From Gammaproteobacteria bacterium (GTDB lineage Bacteria > Pseudomonadota > Gammaproteobacteria > Pseudomonadales > Balneatricaceae): a DNA stretch of 38,484 bases. Shown piece after piece: positions 8,795-17,811 of the stretch. Location: contig JASMLZ010000086.1 in assembly GCA_030748435.1 (NCBI GenBank), forward strand, positions 1 to 38,484, read 5' to 3'. Positions within the stretch are counted from its first letter, which is position 1, and each line of letters begins with the position of its first letter. Below the pieces are notes generated by a model that had not been told where the DNA came from, made no database searches, and worked only from the letters and a program-made list of their open reading frames with translations. A program made the position numbers and the translations under genes.

Positions 8795-10639
8795 TTAGTC
8801 CAGTCTGGAAATATCCCGCACCGCACCTTTATCGGCACTGGTCGCCATCTTGCCGTAAGCTTTTAAGGCATTGGATACTTTGCGTGGGCGGGTGGCGGCT
8901 GGTTGCCATCCACCTTTGCCCTTGGCATCCATAGCTGCCCGCCGAGTAGCTAGCTCAGCATCACTTAACAATACATCAATGCTACGTTTGGGTATGTCGA
9001 TACGAATCATATCGCCGGCTTTAACCAAAGCAATATTACCGCCACCAGCGGCTTCCGGGGATACATGACCAATAGACAGGCCGGAGGTGCCGCCCGAGAA
9101 ACGCCCGTCGGTTAACAGGGCACAGGCTTTGCCAAGCCCTTTGGACTTCAGGTAACTGGTGGGATAGAGCATTTCTTGCATACCTGGGCCACCACTGGGG
9201 CCCTCGTAGCGGATAACCACCACATCACCGGCTTTTACCTTGTCACCCAGAATATCAGCCACAGCAGCGTCCTGACTTTCACAAATATGCGCAGGTCCTT
9301 CAAATACCCAGATACTTTCGTCCACGCCGGAGGTTTTTACGACACAGCCATCTTCGGCGAGGTTGCCTTTTAGTACTGCTAAACCACCTTCTGTGGAGTA
9401 GGCATGTTCCATACTGCGGATACAGCCATTGGCACGATCATTATCCACCGATGGCCAGCGGGTAGCTTGGCTAAAGGCTGTTTGTGTAGGTATGCCGGCT
9501 GGGCCTGCTTGATAAAATTGTGCCACAGCTGGGTCTTTACTGACCACAATATCCCACTGTTGCAGCGCCGCGCCCATGGTGGGGCTATGCACTGTAGGCT
9601 GATTGGCGTGTAATAGACCGGCACGGTTGAGTTCCGCCAGAATACCCATTACCCCGCCCGCACGGTGCACATCTTCCATATGATAAAGAGGTGTATTGGG
9701 GGCCACTTTGCAGAGCTGGGGAACGCGGCGCGAAAGGGCATCAATATGGCTCATATCGAAAGCGATTTCGCCTTCTTGTGCCGCGGCCAACAAGTGCAGG
9801 ATGGTATTGGTTGAACCACCCATTGCAATGTCCAGACTCATGGCGTTTTCAAAGGCATCGAAATTGGCAATATTACGTGGCAATAAGCTTGCTTCGTCGG
9901 TCTCGTAATAACGCTTGGTGATATCAACGATAATGCGGCCGGCTTTTAGGAATAACTGTTCACGGTCCGCATGAGTGGCTACCAAAGACCCATTGCCGGG
10001 TAAGGACAGGCCCAAAGCTTCTGTTAAACAGTTCATGGAATTGGCCGTAAACATGCCCGAACAGGAACCGCAGGTTGGGCAGGCAGAGCGCTCATATTCT
10101 TCTACCTTGGCATCGTCAGCATCCGGATCAGCGGCAATTACCATGGCATCGACAAGGTCCAGCTTGGTATCTCCAAGTTTGGTTTTGCCGGCTTCCATAG
10201 GGCCACCGGAGACAAAGATACAGGGAATATTCAGGCGCATGGCAGCCATCAACATGCCCGGTGTAATCTTGTCACAGTTAGAGATACAAACCATGGCATC
10301 GGCACAGTGAGCATTGACCATATATTCCACTGAGTCAGCAATAATATCCCGGGAGGGTAGAGAATAGAGCATGCCATCGTGGCCCATGGCAATGCCATCG
10401 TCTACGGCAATGGTGTTAAATTCTTTTGCCACCCCACCAGCTTGTTCGATTTCCCGTGCCACCAGTTGTCCCATATCTTTCAAGTGCACATGACCTGGCA
10501 CAAACTGGGTAAAGGAATTACAGACAGCAATAATGGGTTTTTGAAAGTCTTCGTCGGTCATGCCAGTGGCGCGCCATAAAGAGCGGGCACCGGCCATATT
10601 GCGGCCACCTGTGGAAGTTTTTGAGCGATATTGAGGCAT
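8795..10639 (-). CDS. ilvD: Dihydroxy-acid dehydratase IlvD
   Basis: 614 residues (E. coli 616). It dehydrates 2,3-dihydroxy-isovalerate and -methylvalerate in valine, leucine and isoleucine synthesis, using an iron-sulfur cluster and Mg2+. The family signatures are complete: Asp81 in [20 protein letters not shown] at 122-128, the [18 protein letters not shown] stretch at 187-204, and near the C-terminus [21 protein letters not shown]. The start is ATG at 10639. argA lies only 39 bp upstream on the same strand, so the two amino-acid genes are probably co-transcribed. Edd at 33.7 kb is the paralogous sugar-acid dehydratase. Confidence 0.97.
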   Translation of the reverse strand: MPQYRSKTSTGGRNMAGARSLWRATGMTDEDFQKPIIAVCNSFTQFVPGHVHLKDMGQLVAREIEQAGGVAKEFNTIAVDDGIAMGHDGMLYSLPSRDIIADSVEYMVNAHCADAMVCISNCDKITPGMLMAAMRLNIPCIFVSGGPMEAGKTKLGDTKLDLVDAMVIAADPDADDAKVEEYERSACPTCGSCSGMFTANSMNCLTEALGLSLPGNGSLVATHADREQLFLKAGRIIVDITKRYYETDEASLLPRNIANFDAFENAMSLDIAMGGSTNTILHLLAAAQEGEIAFDMSHIDALSRRVPQLCKVAPNTPLYHMEDVHRAGGVMGILAELNRAGLLHANQPTVHSPTMGAALQQWDIVVSKDPAVAQFYQAGPAGIPTQTAFSQATRWPSVDNDRANGCIRSMEHAYSTEGGLAVLKGNLAEDGCVVKTSGVDESIWVFEGPAHICESQDAAVADILGDKVKAGDVVVIRYEGPSGGPGMQEMLYPTSYLKSKGLGKACALLTDGRFSGGTSGLSIGHVSPEAAGGGNIALVKAGDMIRIDIPKRSIDVLLSDAELATRRAAMDAKGKGGWQPAATRPRKVSNALKAYGKMATSADKGAVRDISRLD

Positions 10640-10678
10640 AGTTATAGTCTGCTTTTAGTGGTTGAGGGCACTAGCGCT

Positions 10679-12007
10679 TTAACGCAGCGCCTTGCTAAAT
10701 ACTTTGGAGTTGCGCTGATAGTTATACAACTGCTGTCTGGCAGCTGGCAATGCTGATAAAGAGGAGGGCGTAAAGCCATTCTCGACAAACCAGTGTGCGG
10801 CGGCGGTAGTGAGTACAAATATCTGATCCAGACCTAAGCGCTGAGCCTGCTGTTCTATATGGTGTAACAGAACCAGACCCCGGTCAGCACCGCGGTAGGC
10901 AGGATTTATGGCCACGCAGGCTAATTCGGCCTGACGTTCTTCGGCAAATGGGTAGAGGGCGGCACAGCCGATAATGGCCCCATCCATTTCGATCACACTA
11001 AAGTAATGAATTTCGGCTTCCAGCAGTTCCCGGGAGCGGCGCACCAGTAAGCCATCTTGCTCCATCGGACGGATCAATTCCAGTATCCCGCCAGCATCAT
11101 CAATGGTGGCGGTGCGGATCTTCTCGTAGCTTTCTTTAGCTAGCATAGTGCCAGAACCATCGCGGCTAAATAATTCCGTTAGCAAGGCGCCATTAATCTG
11201 GTAACTTAATAGATGGCCCCGTTTAACACCGGCCTCACAGGCTTGGCTAAGCACATCCAGATATACTGACAGGTCGCTCCATTGCTGGGCTTGGCTTTGA
11301 TGTTGTTGTACCAGACGATTAGCGGCCTTGGTCAGTAACTCTGTTACCCGTTCGCCGCGGGAGTTGGTGATGCCACTATCGGCACCCAATACAATCAACT
11401 TGTCGGCTTGCAGGCTAGTGGCTACTTGACCCGCTACTTGTTCTGCCGACAGGTTAAAGCCTTCCCCTGTTGGGGAGTAGCCCAAACAGGAAATTAGTAC
11501 TAGATTGTCCAGTTCCAATTGTGCTCGAATGGCCTTGGCATCGACCCGGCGCACGGCCCCTGTGTAGGCGTAGTCGATGCCATTATTAATACCAATGGGA
11601 CGGGCAATAATATAGTTGCCACGCACCGTGCGAATCCGCGAGCCCTGCATGGGCGAGTTGGCTAGGCCCATGGAAAAAAGAGCTTCAAGTTTGGCACTTT
11701 GCTGGCCCACGACAGCTGTTATCAAAGGCATTTGCTCGGCGGTGGTAATGGTCTTGCCCTGTTCCGATGTAGCGGCCAAACCAGCTTCTTGCCGGGCCGC
11801 TGCAATTTGTGGGCGACTGCCGTGCACCAGTACCAGTTTTACCCCCAAGCTGCTAAGCAGATTAAGGTCGTGCACCAAGTGTTTAAAGTTCTCATGATCA
11901 ACCGCTTCGCCGCATACGTAAACCACAAACGTACGCCCCCTGTGCGCATTGATATAGGGCGCAGAATGGCGAAACCAGTTAACATAATCCTGGTCGGTTT
12001 GTTGCAC
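10679..12007 (-). CDS. argA: N-acetylglutamate synthase ArgA
   Basis: 442 residues (E. coli 443). First step of arginine synthesis: acetyl-CoA plus glutamate gives N-acetylglutamate. An N-terminal amino-acid-kinase-like domain (about 1-290), which in the family binds inhibitory arginine, is followed by a GNAT acetyltransferase domain (about 295-442) with RATIDDAGGILELI-type text, CVAINPAYRG and the end QLYNYQRNSKV. The match to E. coli starts at residue 10 (WFRHSAPYINAHRG). The start is GTG at 12007, with AAAGG eight bases upstream. No clear ArgR box was recognised upstream. Confidence 0.96.
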   Translation of the reverse strand: MQQTDQDYVNWFRHSAPYINAHRGRTFVVYVCGEAVDHENFKHLVHDLNLLSSLGVKLVLVHGSRPQIAAARQEAGLAATSEQGKTITTAEQMPLITAVVGQQSAKLEALFSMGLANSPMQGSRIRTVRGNYIIARPIGINNGIDYAYTGAVRRVDAKAIRAQLELDNLVLISCLGYSPTGEGFNLSAEQVAGQVATSLQADKLIVLGADSGITNSRGERVTELLTKAANRLVQQHQSQAQQWSDLSVYLDVLSQACEAGVKRGHLLSYQINGALLTELFSRDGSGTMLAKESYEKIRTATIDDAGGILELIRPMEQDGLLVRRSRELLEAEIHYFSVIEMDGAIIGCAALYPFAEERQAELACVAINPAYRGADRGLVLLHHIEQQAQRLGLDQIFVLTTAAAHWFVENGFTPSSLSALPAARQQLYNYQRNSKVFSKALR

Positions 12008-12302
12008 TATATAGCCTTTTGAATGGTTAGGGTTTTATAGCCTCTGATTTTAACCGTAAAAGTCTTGGTTGGAAACCCAAAACAGCTCACCAGCTTTGGT
12101 TATGCAGGACTTGTGGTTAATGGCTACTCCCAATTAGTGCCTGAAAAATTAACAAACCCGTTATTGCGTGGGCAGCGCAGCAATCTCTTCACGTAGGCTA
12201 CTACAACAAGTAATTGCCACTTTCCTAGGCCCTTTGCAATAACGGGTTAAGCAGACCTTCCCTGATAATGATAATCGTTAAGAAGGCTGCTATTTTTGCC
12301 AG
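12008..12302. other. Gap between argA and the nucleoside-hydrolase-like gene
   Basis: 295 bp without a credible gene. It must hold the argA promoter (reading left) and the 3' end of the nucleoside-hydrolase-like transcript. Its main content is the palindromic repeat at 12155-12248. I see no tRNA and no intrinsic terminator with a U run. Confidence 0.6.
12155..12248. repeat. Palindromic intergenic repeat, copy 2 (upstream of argA)
   Basis: Perfect 13-bp terminal inverted repeats, AACCCGTTATTGC (12155-12167) and GCAATAACGGGTT (12236-12248), enclose 68 bp. The inner arms GCAGCAATCTCTT and AAGTAATTGCC are partly complementary. From CGTTATTGCG to TGCAATAACG the core unit is 86 bp. The layout (CGTYATTGCG outer ends, GCAATCTCT inner arm) is the same as copies 1 and 3, although the sequence has diverged. 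It lies just beyond the 3' end of the AT-rich nucleoside-hydrolase-like gene. Confidence 0.8.
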
Positions 12303-13361
12303 TTATGGCGTTATGTTGGTTATGGCTTTGCTAAATATTATTTTAAATAGCCCATCATCTACATATTCCACATATGAAATATTGCTTTGCTCATTTGGTG
12401 TATAGGTCAGTTTTCCTAATGTGCTATGTCCTTCATCCAGCTCTGTCACTACATCAAAATCACCTTTACAGGGCCCCCAACCTGAGCCTTTGTTAATAAT
12501 TTCTTTGTCAGTAATACCAGCAGCAGCTAATGGGTCGTAAAAATATTCGTTGTATCCTCCTTTGCCGGCACTATTCAGTCTATCTTGCAAAGTGTGAATA
12601 ATAAATTCCTGCAGTATGGATGGATTTGTGCCACAGCCTGCTTTTATCTCATCGATAAAGGATTGCTCCAATTGTACCTGGTAAGAGGCATTTAACGTTG
12701 AAAGTGTCAGACTATAGTCACTGTCTAAACTTTTGTATTTATCAATGACTGATTTAGCTGCCTTAGGGTCAATAAAAATATTCCATTCCGCAGTATTATT
12801 ATTTGGATAAGCTTGAGGGAATAGTGAATTAATATTCCCCATTGGCTTGTTATCATCATTATTGATAACACCGGCCATTGCTACCACTGTCTTGGGAATT
12901 TTTATGTCTTTGTGTATTTTTTGTTCTTCTACATAAGTTAAATAATTGTGCAAGTTAGTAAAGCCACCAATGGCAAGTAAGGTCAGATCCTCATAATCAT
13001 TTAATGCCTTTTCAAGGCTCTCGTTTGCATTCATCAATGGGCCTTGTATATCTACCTTTGGCATATCATTAAAGCCCATAAGGTTGTCCATCTGTTGGCG
13101 AAAGTCAGCTGGGAAAACGTTGGAAAATGAAGAGGGCACACTGGTTCCTACACCTAGCATCACTTCATTGGTATAGATGCCATTTAACGCCATTATATTG
13201 GCAGCGTTTTGTTTAGCGTTTGTTAAATGAGCTTCGCCCACCCCGTTAACATTAATACCTACGATATTTATATATTCTGATTGAGCTAATAGTGTGATGG
13301 CACACCAATCGTCCCATCCCATATCGGTATCAATAAATACGTTGGTTTTAGAGTTTTTCAT
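12303..13361 (-). CDS. Nucleoside hydrolase-like (IUNH superfamily) protein
   Basis: 352 residues, cytoplasmic (no signal peptide). The N-terminus NVFIDTDMGWDDWCAI carries the calcium/ribose-binding aspartate cluster of inosine-uridine nucleoside hydrolases (Asp11, Asp13, Asp17, Asp18). Further family landmarks are GPLMNANESLEKAL, LLAIGGFTNL, VVAMAGVINN and AEWNIFIDPKAAKSV. The late motif, usually HDPLA, reads YDPLAA, so the histidine that often protonates a purine base is Tyr; the aspartate is kept. It would split an N-glycosidic bond, but the substrate is unknown. Base use is clearly more AT-rich than in argA and glnE, and palindromic repeats lie on both sides, which suggests horizontal acquisition. 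AAGGA stands eight bases before the ATG. Confidence 0.75.
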   Translation of the reverse strand: MKNSKTNVFIDTDMGWDDWCAITLLAQSEYINIVGINVNGVGEAHLTNAKQNAANIMALNGIYTNEVMLGVGTSVPSSFSNVFPADFRQQMDNLMGFNDMPKVDIQGPLMNANESLEKALNDYEDLTLLAIGGFTNLHNYLTYVEEQKIHKDIKIPKTVVAMAGVINNDDNKPMGNINSLFPQAYPNNNTAEWNIFIDPKAAKSVIDKYKSLDSDYSLTLSTLNASYQVQLEQSFIDEIKAGCGTNPSILQEFIIHTLQDRLNSAGKGGYNEYFYDPLAAAGITDKEIINKGSGWGPCKGDFDVVTELDEGHSTLGKLTYTPNEQSNISYVEYVDDGLFKIIFSKAITNITP

Positions 13362-13481
13362 GCTTTATCCTTTTTTATCTTCGGGGGTTATTTTTTATAT
13401 AACTTGTCCCCGTTATTATTTAACTACCCTGATATAAGACATATCAAAGTCGTTTCCAAGCTAGGAAAGGTTTACCAAATT

Positions 13482-13568
13482 CACCATTACTAGCTCCCTA
13501 TTGACGTGGCAATCCTTAATGTATTGATTTGATTATTAAGAGATTGTTGCACTAGGCTCGCAATAACA
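13482..13568. repeat. Palindromic intergenic repeat, copy 3 (upstream of glnE)
   Basis: 87 bp with the layout of the other two copies: left end CACCATTACTAGCTCCCTAT, then GACGTGGCAATCCTTAA (13503-13519), an AT-rich loop, TTAAGAGATTGTTGCAC (13536-13552), and right end GGCTCGCAATAACA. The arms are imperfect (one inserted base, several mismatches), so this is the most decayed copy. It stands on the opposite side of the nucleoside-hydrolase-like gene from copy 2. Confidence 0.65.
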
Positions 13569-13640
13569 GATTTATGAATTTTGCAGATCTGCTTAGAGGT
13601 GAATACAGACAGCTATTATGTTGCCCTAGATATATGCCCA

Positions 13641-13704
13641 CCTAGACAGATATATTTATAGACATATGTTTATATAGACAGCTGTTCGTATGGACATATT
13701 ATTT
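13641..13704. repeat. Four tandem 16-bp units with a GACA core
   Basis: Four consecutive 16-mers line up: CCTAGACAGATATATT, TATAGACATATGTTTA, TATAGACAGCTGTTCG and TATGGACATATTATTT. Each has GACA at positions 5-8. A weaker fifth unit (CCTAGATATATGCCCA) may precede them at 13625. Either decayed satellite DNA or repeated protein-binding sites would fit. Confidence 0.55.
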
Positions 13705-13849
13705 CCTTAGCCATATCAAACTTAGTACGGTAATTCTATTTTGCTAATATTATTAGGCGTGGTTTTTTTATGGACTAATAATGGCTATAGTCTTATTTAT
13801 CGGATCCAGACAAGGATGCTATGTGGATAAGTTTAGGAAGCAGTAATAT

Positions 13850-16759
13850 ATGAATGTTCGCTTGATAAAAGTGCCAGATCTGTTAGTTGTAGAGGAACAG
13901 CAATTGTGGGCTCGTCTGGGTGATGTTGTATGTCAATATGATGATCAACATTGGCAATTGTGCTTGCTACAGGAAGGAGACATCCGGCAGGTGATGTTGG
14001 CTAGCCCCTGGTGTGTGCAGAATTGGTTGGTGGCGCCGCAACAACTTAATCCCCAGTGGTTTAAGCAGGCCTATGATAAAGCGACAATGCATAAGGAGTT
14101 GGCAAGCGCCCTAGTTGGGGTGCAAACTGAGGCGCAATTGGCTAAGGCGTTGCGAGAGTTTCGCTGCCGGCATCAACAGCGTTTAATCTGGCGTAATACT
14201 TTGCGCTTGTGTACCAGTGCACAGTTGACTCAGGAAGTCACCAATATGGCTGATATCTGCATTGACTTGGCCTTGCAGTGGTTGTATGCCGATGCTGTAG
14301 ATAGTTGGGGACAACCACTGGATACACAAGGCAGAACCCAGCAATTGGTGGTGTTGGCTATGGGCAAGCAAGGTGGTGGCGAGCTCAATTTATCGTCTGA
14401 TATTGACCTTATCTTTGCTTTTTCTGAAGCAGGTGAAACTCAGGGTGGGCGTCAACAGTTGGATAACCAGCAGTTTTTTACCCGTCTTGGTCAGCGGCTA
14501 ATTCAGGCACTGGATCAACGAACAGCAGACGGTTTTGTGTTTCGGGTGGATATGCGTCTGCGGCCTTATGGTGCCAGTGGGGCCTTAGTGCTTAACTTCA
14601 CCGCCATGGAGCGCTATTACCAGGAGCAGGGACGAGAGTGGGAAAGATACGCCTTTATTAAGGCGCGAGTGGTTGCCGGTGACCGACAAGCCGGGGCAGA
14701 GTTGCTGCAAACGCTGCGACCCTTTGTGTATCGACGTTATCTGGATTACAGCGCTATTGAATCCCTACGTGGTTTAAAACACATGATTGCTGGTGAGGTA
14801 CGTCGCCGGGGCTTGCACAACAATATAAAGCTAGGTAGTGGCGGTATTCGTGAAGTTGAATTTATTGCTCAGGCCCTGCAACTGATTCGTGGTGGACGTG
14901 ATCAGCGTTTGCAAACCCCTTGCCTAATGTCAGTATTGGATTTGTTGCCTGAGGTGGCAGGCTGGCAAGTCAAAGACATGTTGGATCTGAAAGCGGCCTA
15001 CTGGTGTTTGCGTGATGTTGAACATGCCCTGCAGGCTATACAGGACCAACAAACCCAAGAATTACCGCAAGATAAAACAGCTCAGGCACGTCTGGCTTTT
15101 GCTATGGGTTATGCAACATGGGAGGCATTGAATCAACAGATTGAACAACAACGTACCTTTATCAGGCGGCAGTTTGATATGGTGGTGTGCAGCCACACAG
15201 AGGCAGAAACAAATTCCCAGCAGGTGCCTGCCATCAATTCCCTATGCAACCAACTGGGGTTGATTAACAGTGCTTATCAACTAGCCATTCCACAGCAGGA
15301 ATGGCAACAGATGCTGGTGCAGGCTGGCTTTAGTGAGTCAGATAAAGTATTGCAACATTTATTGGCGCTGTACCAGAGCCGTGCAGCGCGCACTATGCAA
15401 GCAGTGGCGCAAGAGCGTTTGACCAAGCTATTACCTGGTCTATTGCACCTGTGCAGTCAGCAAGTGCAGCCTGCTCAAACTCTGGCCCGGGTGTTGGTAT
15501 TGATTGAGGCCGTACTCAGGCGTTCGGTGTATTTGGTCTTACTGCAAGAAAATCCGTCAACTTTGCGACTGGTGGTGGATTTGTGTGCGGCCAGCCCCTG
15601 GTTTGCTGACTTTTTAGCACACCAGCCGTCCTTGCTGGATGAACTATTGGATGCCAATACGCTGTTTGCTGTGCCCACACCAGCGCTGTTGGCGCAGGAA
15701 TTGCAACAGCGCCTATTGCGGGTGCCAGAAGATGATATGGAACAAACCATGGAGGTCTTACGCCACTTTAAACAGGCTAGTGCGTTACGTGTGGCGGCGC
15801 AGGAAGTGACGGGTAAGCTGCCACTGATGCGTGTCAGTGACCAACTGACTTTTACTGCTGAAGTGGTGTTGCAACAAGTGTTGCGTCTGGCTTGGCGTGA
15901 ACTTGGTCAGCGCTATGGTGAACCCTGCGATGGGCAACAATCTGCTGCTGATTTTATTATTGTTGGCTATGGCAAAGTAGGTGGTTGGGAGCTGAGTTAT
16001 GGCTCTGATCTGGATTTGGTATTTATCTACGATGCTCCTTTTAATGGCATGACCAACGGTGACAAAAGCATTGCCAATAGTGTGTTTTTTACCCGCTTGG
16101 GGCAGCGTATTATCAGTTATCTAAATACCATAACGGCGGCCGGACAGTTGTATGAGGTAGATATGCGCTTGCGGCCTGATGGGGCCAAGGGATTATTGGT
16201 GTCCACCCTGTCCGCTTTTGCCAAGTATCAGCAACAACAGGCCTGGACCTGGGAGCATCAGGCTTTAGTGCGGGCCAGACCGATTGCTGGTAGCGCCACC
16301 TTGGCTACCCGTTTTGATCAGGTGCGACAACAGGTGCTGGCCCAGATTCGTGAGCCGGAAAAGTTGCGTCAGGAAGTGGTTGCCATGCGGGAAAAGATGC
16401 GAGCCAGCCTAGCTTCCAAGCCTAACTTACAGGGCGAGATGGAATATTTTCACCTGAAGCAGGATCAGGGTGGCATTGTAGATATTGAGTTTATGGTGCA
16501 GTTTGGGGTATTGGCTTATGCTCATAAAGAGCCAGCTTTGCTTACCTATACTGATAATATTCGCATTCTTGATGCCTTACGGGATGCTGGCTTGATGTCT
16601 GCTAATGTTACCCAAATTCTGGCAGACTGCTATCGCGCTATGCGGGCGGTGGAGCATCGTCAGGCTCTGCAGAATCAAGCAGGTCAGGTAGCCATTGATG
16701 AATTGCAGGAGCAACGTCAACAGGTGCAGGCGATCTGGCAAGATCTTATGCTGCCCTAA
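13850..16759 (+). CDS. glnE: Bifunctional glutamine synthetase adenylyltransferase/deadenylase GlnE
   Basis: 969 residues (E. coli 946). It adds AMP to, and removes it from, a tyrosine of glutamine synthetase in response to PII and glutamine. Two nucleotidyltransferase domains are visible. The N-terminal deadenylase half has MGKQGGGELNLSSDIDLIF with Asp184 and Asp186. The C-terminal adenylylase half has YGKVGGWELSYGSDLDLVF with Asp720 and Asp722. Each is followed by a VDMRLRP motif and helical regulatory parts, and LLRVPEDDMEQ matches the inter-domain region. Both active sites look intact. The gene stands alone on its strand and faces the lpxL-like gene 29 bp beyond its stop. Confidence 0.97.
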   Translation: MNVRLIKVPDLLVVEEQQLWARLGDVVCQYDDQHWQLCLLQEGDIRQVMLASPWCVQNWLVAPQQLNPQWFKQAYDKATMHKELASALVGVQTEAQLAKALREFRCRHQQRLIWRNTLRLCTSAQLTQEVTNMADICIDLALQWLYADAVDSWGQPLDTQGRTQQLVVLAMGKQGGGELNLSSDIDLIFAFSEAGETQGGRQQLDNQQFFTRLGQRLIQALDQRTADGFVFRVDMRLRPYGASGALVLNFTAMERYYQEQGREWERYAFIKARVVAGDRQAGAELLQTLRPFVYRRYLDYSAIESLRGLKHMIAGEVRRRGLHNNIKLGSGGIREVEFIAQALQLIRGGRDQRLQTPCLMSVLDLLPEVAGWQVKDMLDLKAAYWCLRDVEHALQAIQDQQTQELPQDKTAQARLAFAMGYATWEALNQQIEQQRTFIRRQFDMVVCSHTEAETNSQQVPAINSLCNQLGLINSAYQLAIPQQEWQQMLVQAGFSESDKVLQHLLALYQSRAARTMQAVAQERLTKLLPGLLHLCSQQVQPAQTLARVLVLIEAVLRRSVYLVLLQENPSTLRLVVDLCAASPWFADFLAHQPSLLDELLDANTLFAVPTPALLAQELQQRLLRVPEDDMEQTMEVLRHFKQASALRVAAQEVTGKLPLMRVSDQLTFTAEVVLQQVLRLAWRELGQRYGEPCDGQQSAADFIIVGYGKVGGWELSYGSDLDLVFIYDAPFNGMTNGDKSIANSVFFTRLGQRIISYLNTITAAGQLYEVDMRLRPDGAKGLLVSTLSAFAKYQQQQAWTWEHQALVRARPIAGSATLATRFDQVRQQVLAQIREPEKLRQEVVAMREKMRASLASKPNLQGEMEYFHLKQDQGGIVDIEFMVQFGVLAYAHKEPALLTYTDNIRILDALRDAGLMSANVTQILADCYRAMRAVEHRQALQNQAGQVAIDELQEQRQQVQAIWQDLMLP

Positions 16760-16788
16760 GGCTAGTTACAGCATAAAATTCAGCTCTT

Positions 16789-17715
16789 CTAATAGATCTC
16801 CGGGGCACCTTCAGGACGGGTTTTAAAGCGTCGGTGCAGCCACAGATATTGTTCTGGGTATTGTCGCACGGTTTGTTCTATATGGCTGTTAATAAGGCTT
16901 GCATCCTGCGCGTCGTCCCCACTGGGGAAATCGGTTAATGGGGTTATCTGCAGGCTATAACCCTGTGCACCGCTATGTTGATGCGAAAAGAAAAATACCC
17001 GACATTGAGTACTTTTTGCCAAGCGGCTAGCAATGGATGTGGTAGCTGTGGGAATACCAAAAAATGGGGCAAACACAGAGCGTTCGGGGCCCAAATCCTG
17101 ATCTGGTGCCAACCAGACGGTATGGCCTGCTTTTAACTCCTTTACTACCTGACGTATTTGCTCCCGCTCAATAGCCCCAGCTAGGCAATGGCTGCGCCCA
17201 CGTAGAATAAGGGCATCCATTAACGGGTTTTTGTGGCGTTGGTAGGTCACGTTGAAGGGTTGATGCTGGTTTAACAGGGCGCAGCCAAGGTCTGGACTGG
17301 TAAAATGAGCGCCTAACAACAGCACCCCCTGATCTGATTTGCAAGCCTCTTGCAGGGCTGGCAAACCATTAATTTGCACTTGTTTAGTGAGGGTTTTTAG
17401 GGAACTCCACCAGGCATAGGCTGTCTCAATTACGCCTGCACCATTAGCATAAAAGGTCTGTAAAACCAGTTGTTGCTGTTGCTGCTGACTGAGTTCGGGG
17501 AAACAGGTGGCAATATTTTTTTGGGTGATATGCCGGCGTCGCTTGGAGAGCTGGTACAATAGATAGCCCAGTAGTCGGCCACATTTATGGCCAACGGACC
17601 ATGGCAGCAGGGTGATTAGCCGGAGCAGCCCCATAGCCAACCAGATAGGCCAGTATTGGGGGCCTAGAAAAGTTGTTAAAGGCGGTGTGGATAAAGATGG
17701 TTTAGTGCTGGACAC
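16789..17715 (-). CDS. Lipid A biosynthesis acyltransferase (LpxL/LpxP/HtrB family)
   Basis: 308 residues if started at GTG 17713-17715. The frame is open further upstream, but only from here does it match the family in length (E. coli LpxL 306) and N-terminal text (FLGPQYWPIWLAMGL), and this start also avoids overlap with msbA. The enzyme transfers a fatty acyl chain from acyl-ACP to Kdo2-lipid IVA at the inner membrane. The HX4D/E catalytic motif is GAHFTSPDLG (His137, Asp142). It ends LWLHRRFKTRPEGAPEIY, as LpxL does. Which chain it adds cannot be read. It is divergent from msbA, which exports lipid A. No strong ribosome-binding site precedes the chosen start. Confidence 0.88.
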   Translation of the reverse strand: MSSTKPSLSTPPLTTFLGPQYWPIWLAMGLLRLITLLPWSVGHKCGRLLGYLLYQLSKRRRHITQKNIATCFPELSQQQQQQLVLQTFYANGAGVIETAYAWWSSLKTLTKQVQINGLPALQEACKSDQGVLLLGAHFTSPDLGCALLNQHQPFNVTYQRHKNPLMDALILRGRSHCLAGAIEREQIRQVVKELKAGHTVWLAPDQDLGPERSVFAPFFGIPTATTSIASRLAKSTQCRVFFFSHQHSGAQGYSLQITPLTDFPSGDDAQDASLINSHIEQTVRQYPEQYLWLHRRFKTRPEGAPEIY

Positions 17716-17811
17716 GTGGGCAAATATGGGTTCTGGCAAGAGTGAACACAGTTTACACTGCGAGTACACTGGCGGCAACGGGTGACAAGGGTGCAGTAAT
17801 AGGGATTTGAT

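Larger units (their letters stand above)
13362..13849. other. 488-bp AT-rich gap between the nucleoside-hydrolase-like gene and glnE
   Basis: There is no convincing gene. Reading from left: a nested inverted repeat (CGGGG...CCCCG enclosing GTTAT...ATAAC, about 13382-13412) lies in the presumed 5' leader of the nucleoside-hydrolase-like gene. Palindromic repeat copy 3 is at 13482-13568, and a 16-bp-periodic repeat is at 13641-13704. A final AT-rich stretch must contain the glnE promoter; GGAAG lies about nine bases before its ATG. I could not pick a confident -35/-10 pair. Confidence 0.6.

Noticed and set aside
9379-10310. Several open frames of 65-111 codons on the plus strand opposite ilvD
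   Set aside because: They are antisense shadows of a well-supported gene, have no family resemblance and no ribosome-binding sites.
12140-12255. Resemblance to an integron attC site: GCTTAAC and GTTAATT ends around an inverted repeat just after the nucleoside-hydrolase-like stop
   Set aside because: Only one end fits RYYYAAC/GTTRRRY, the arms differ by about four bases where attC has a single extra base, and the same palindrome recurs at two other places with the layout of a REP-like repeat. There is no integrase or cassette array.
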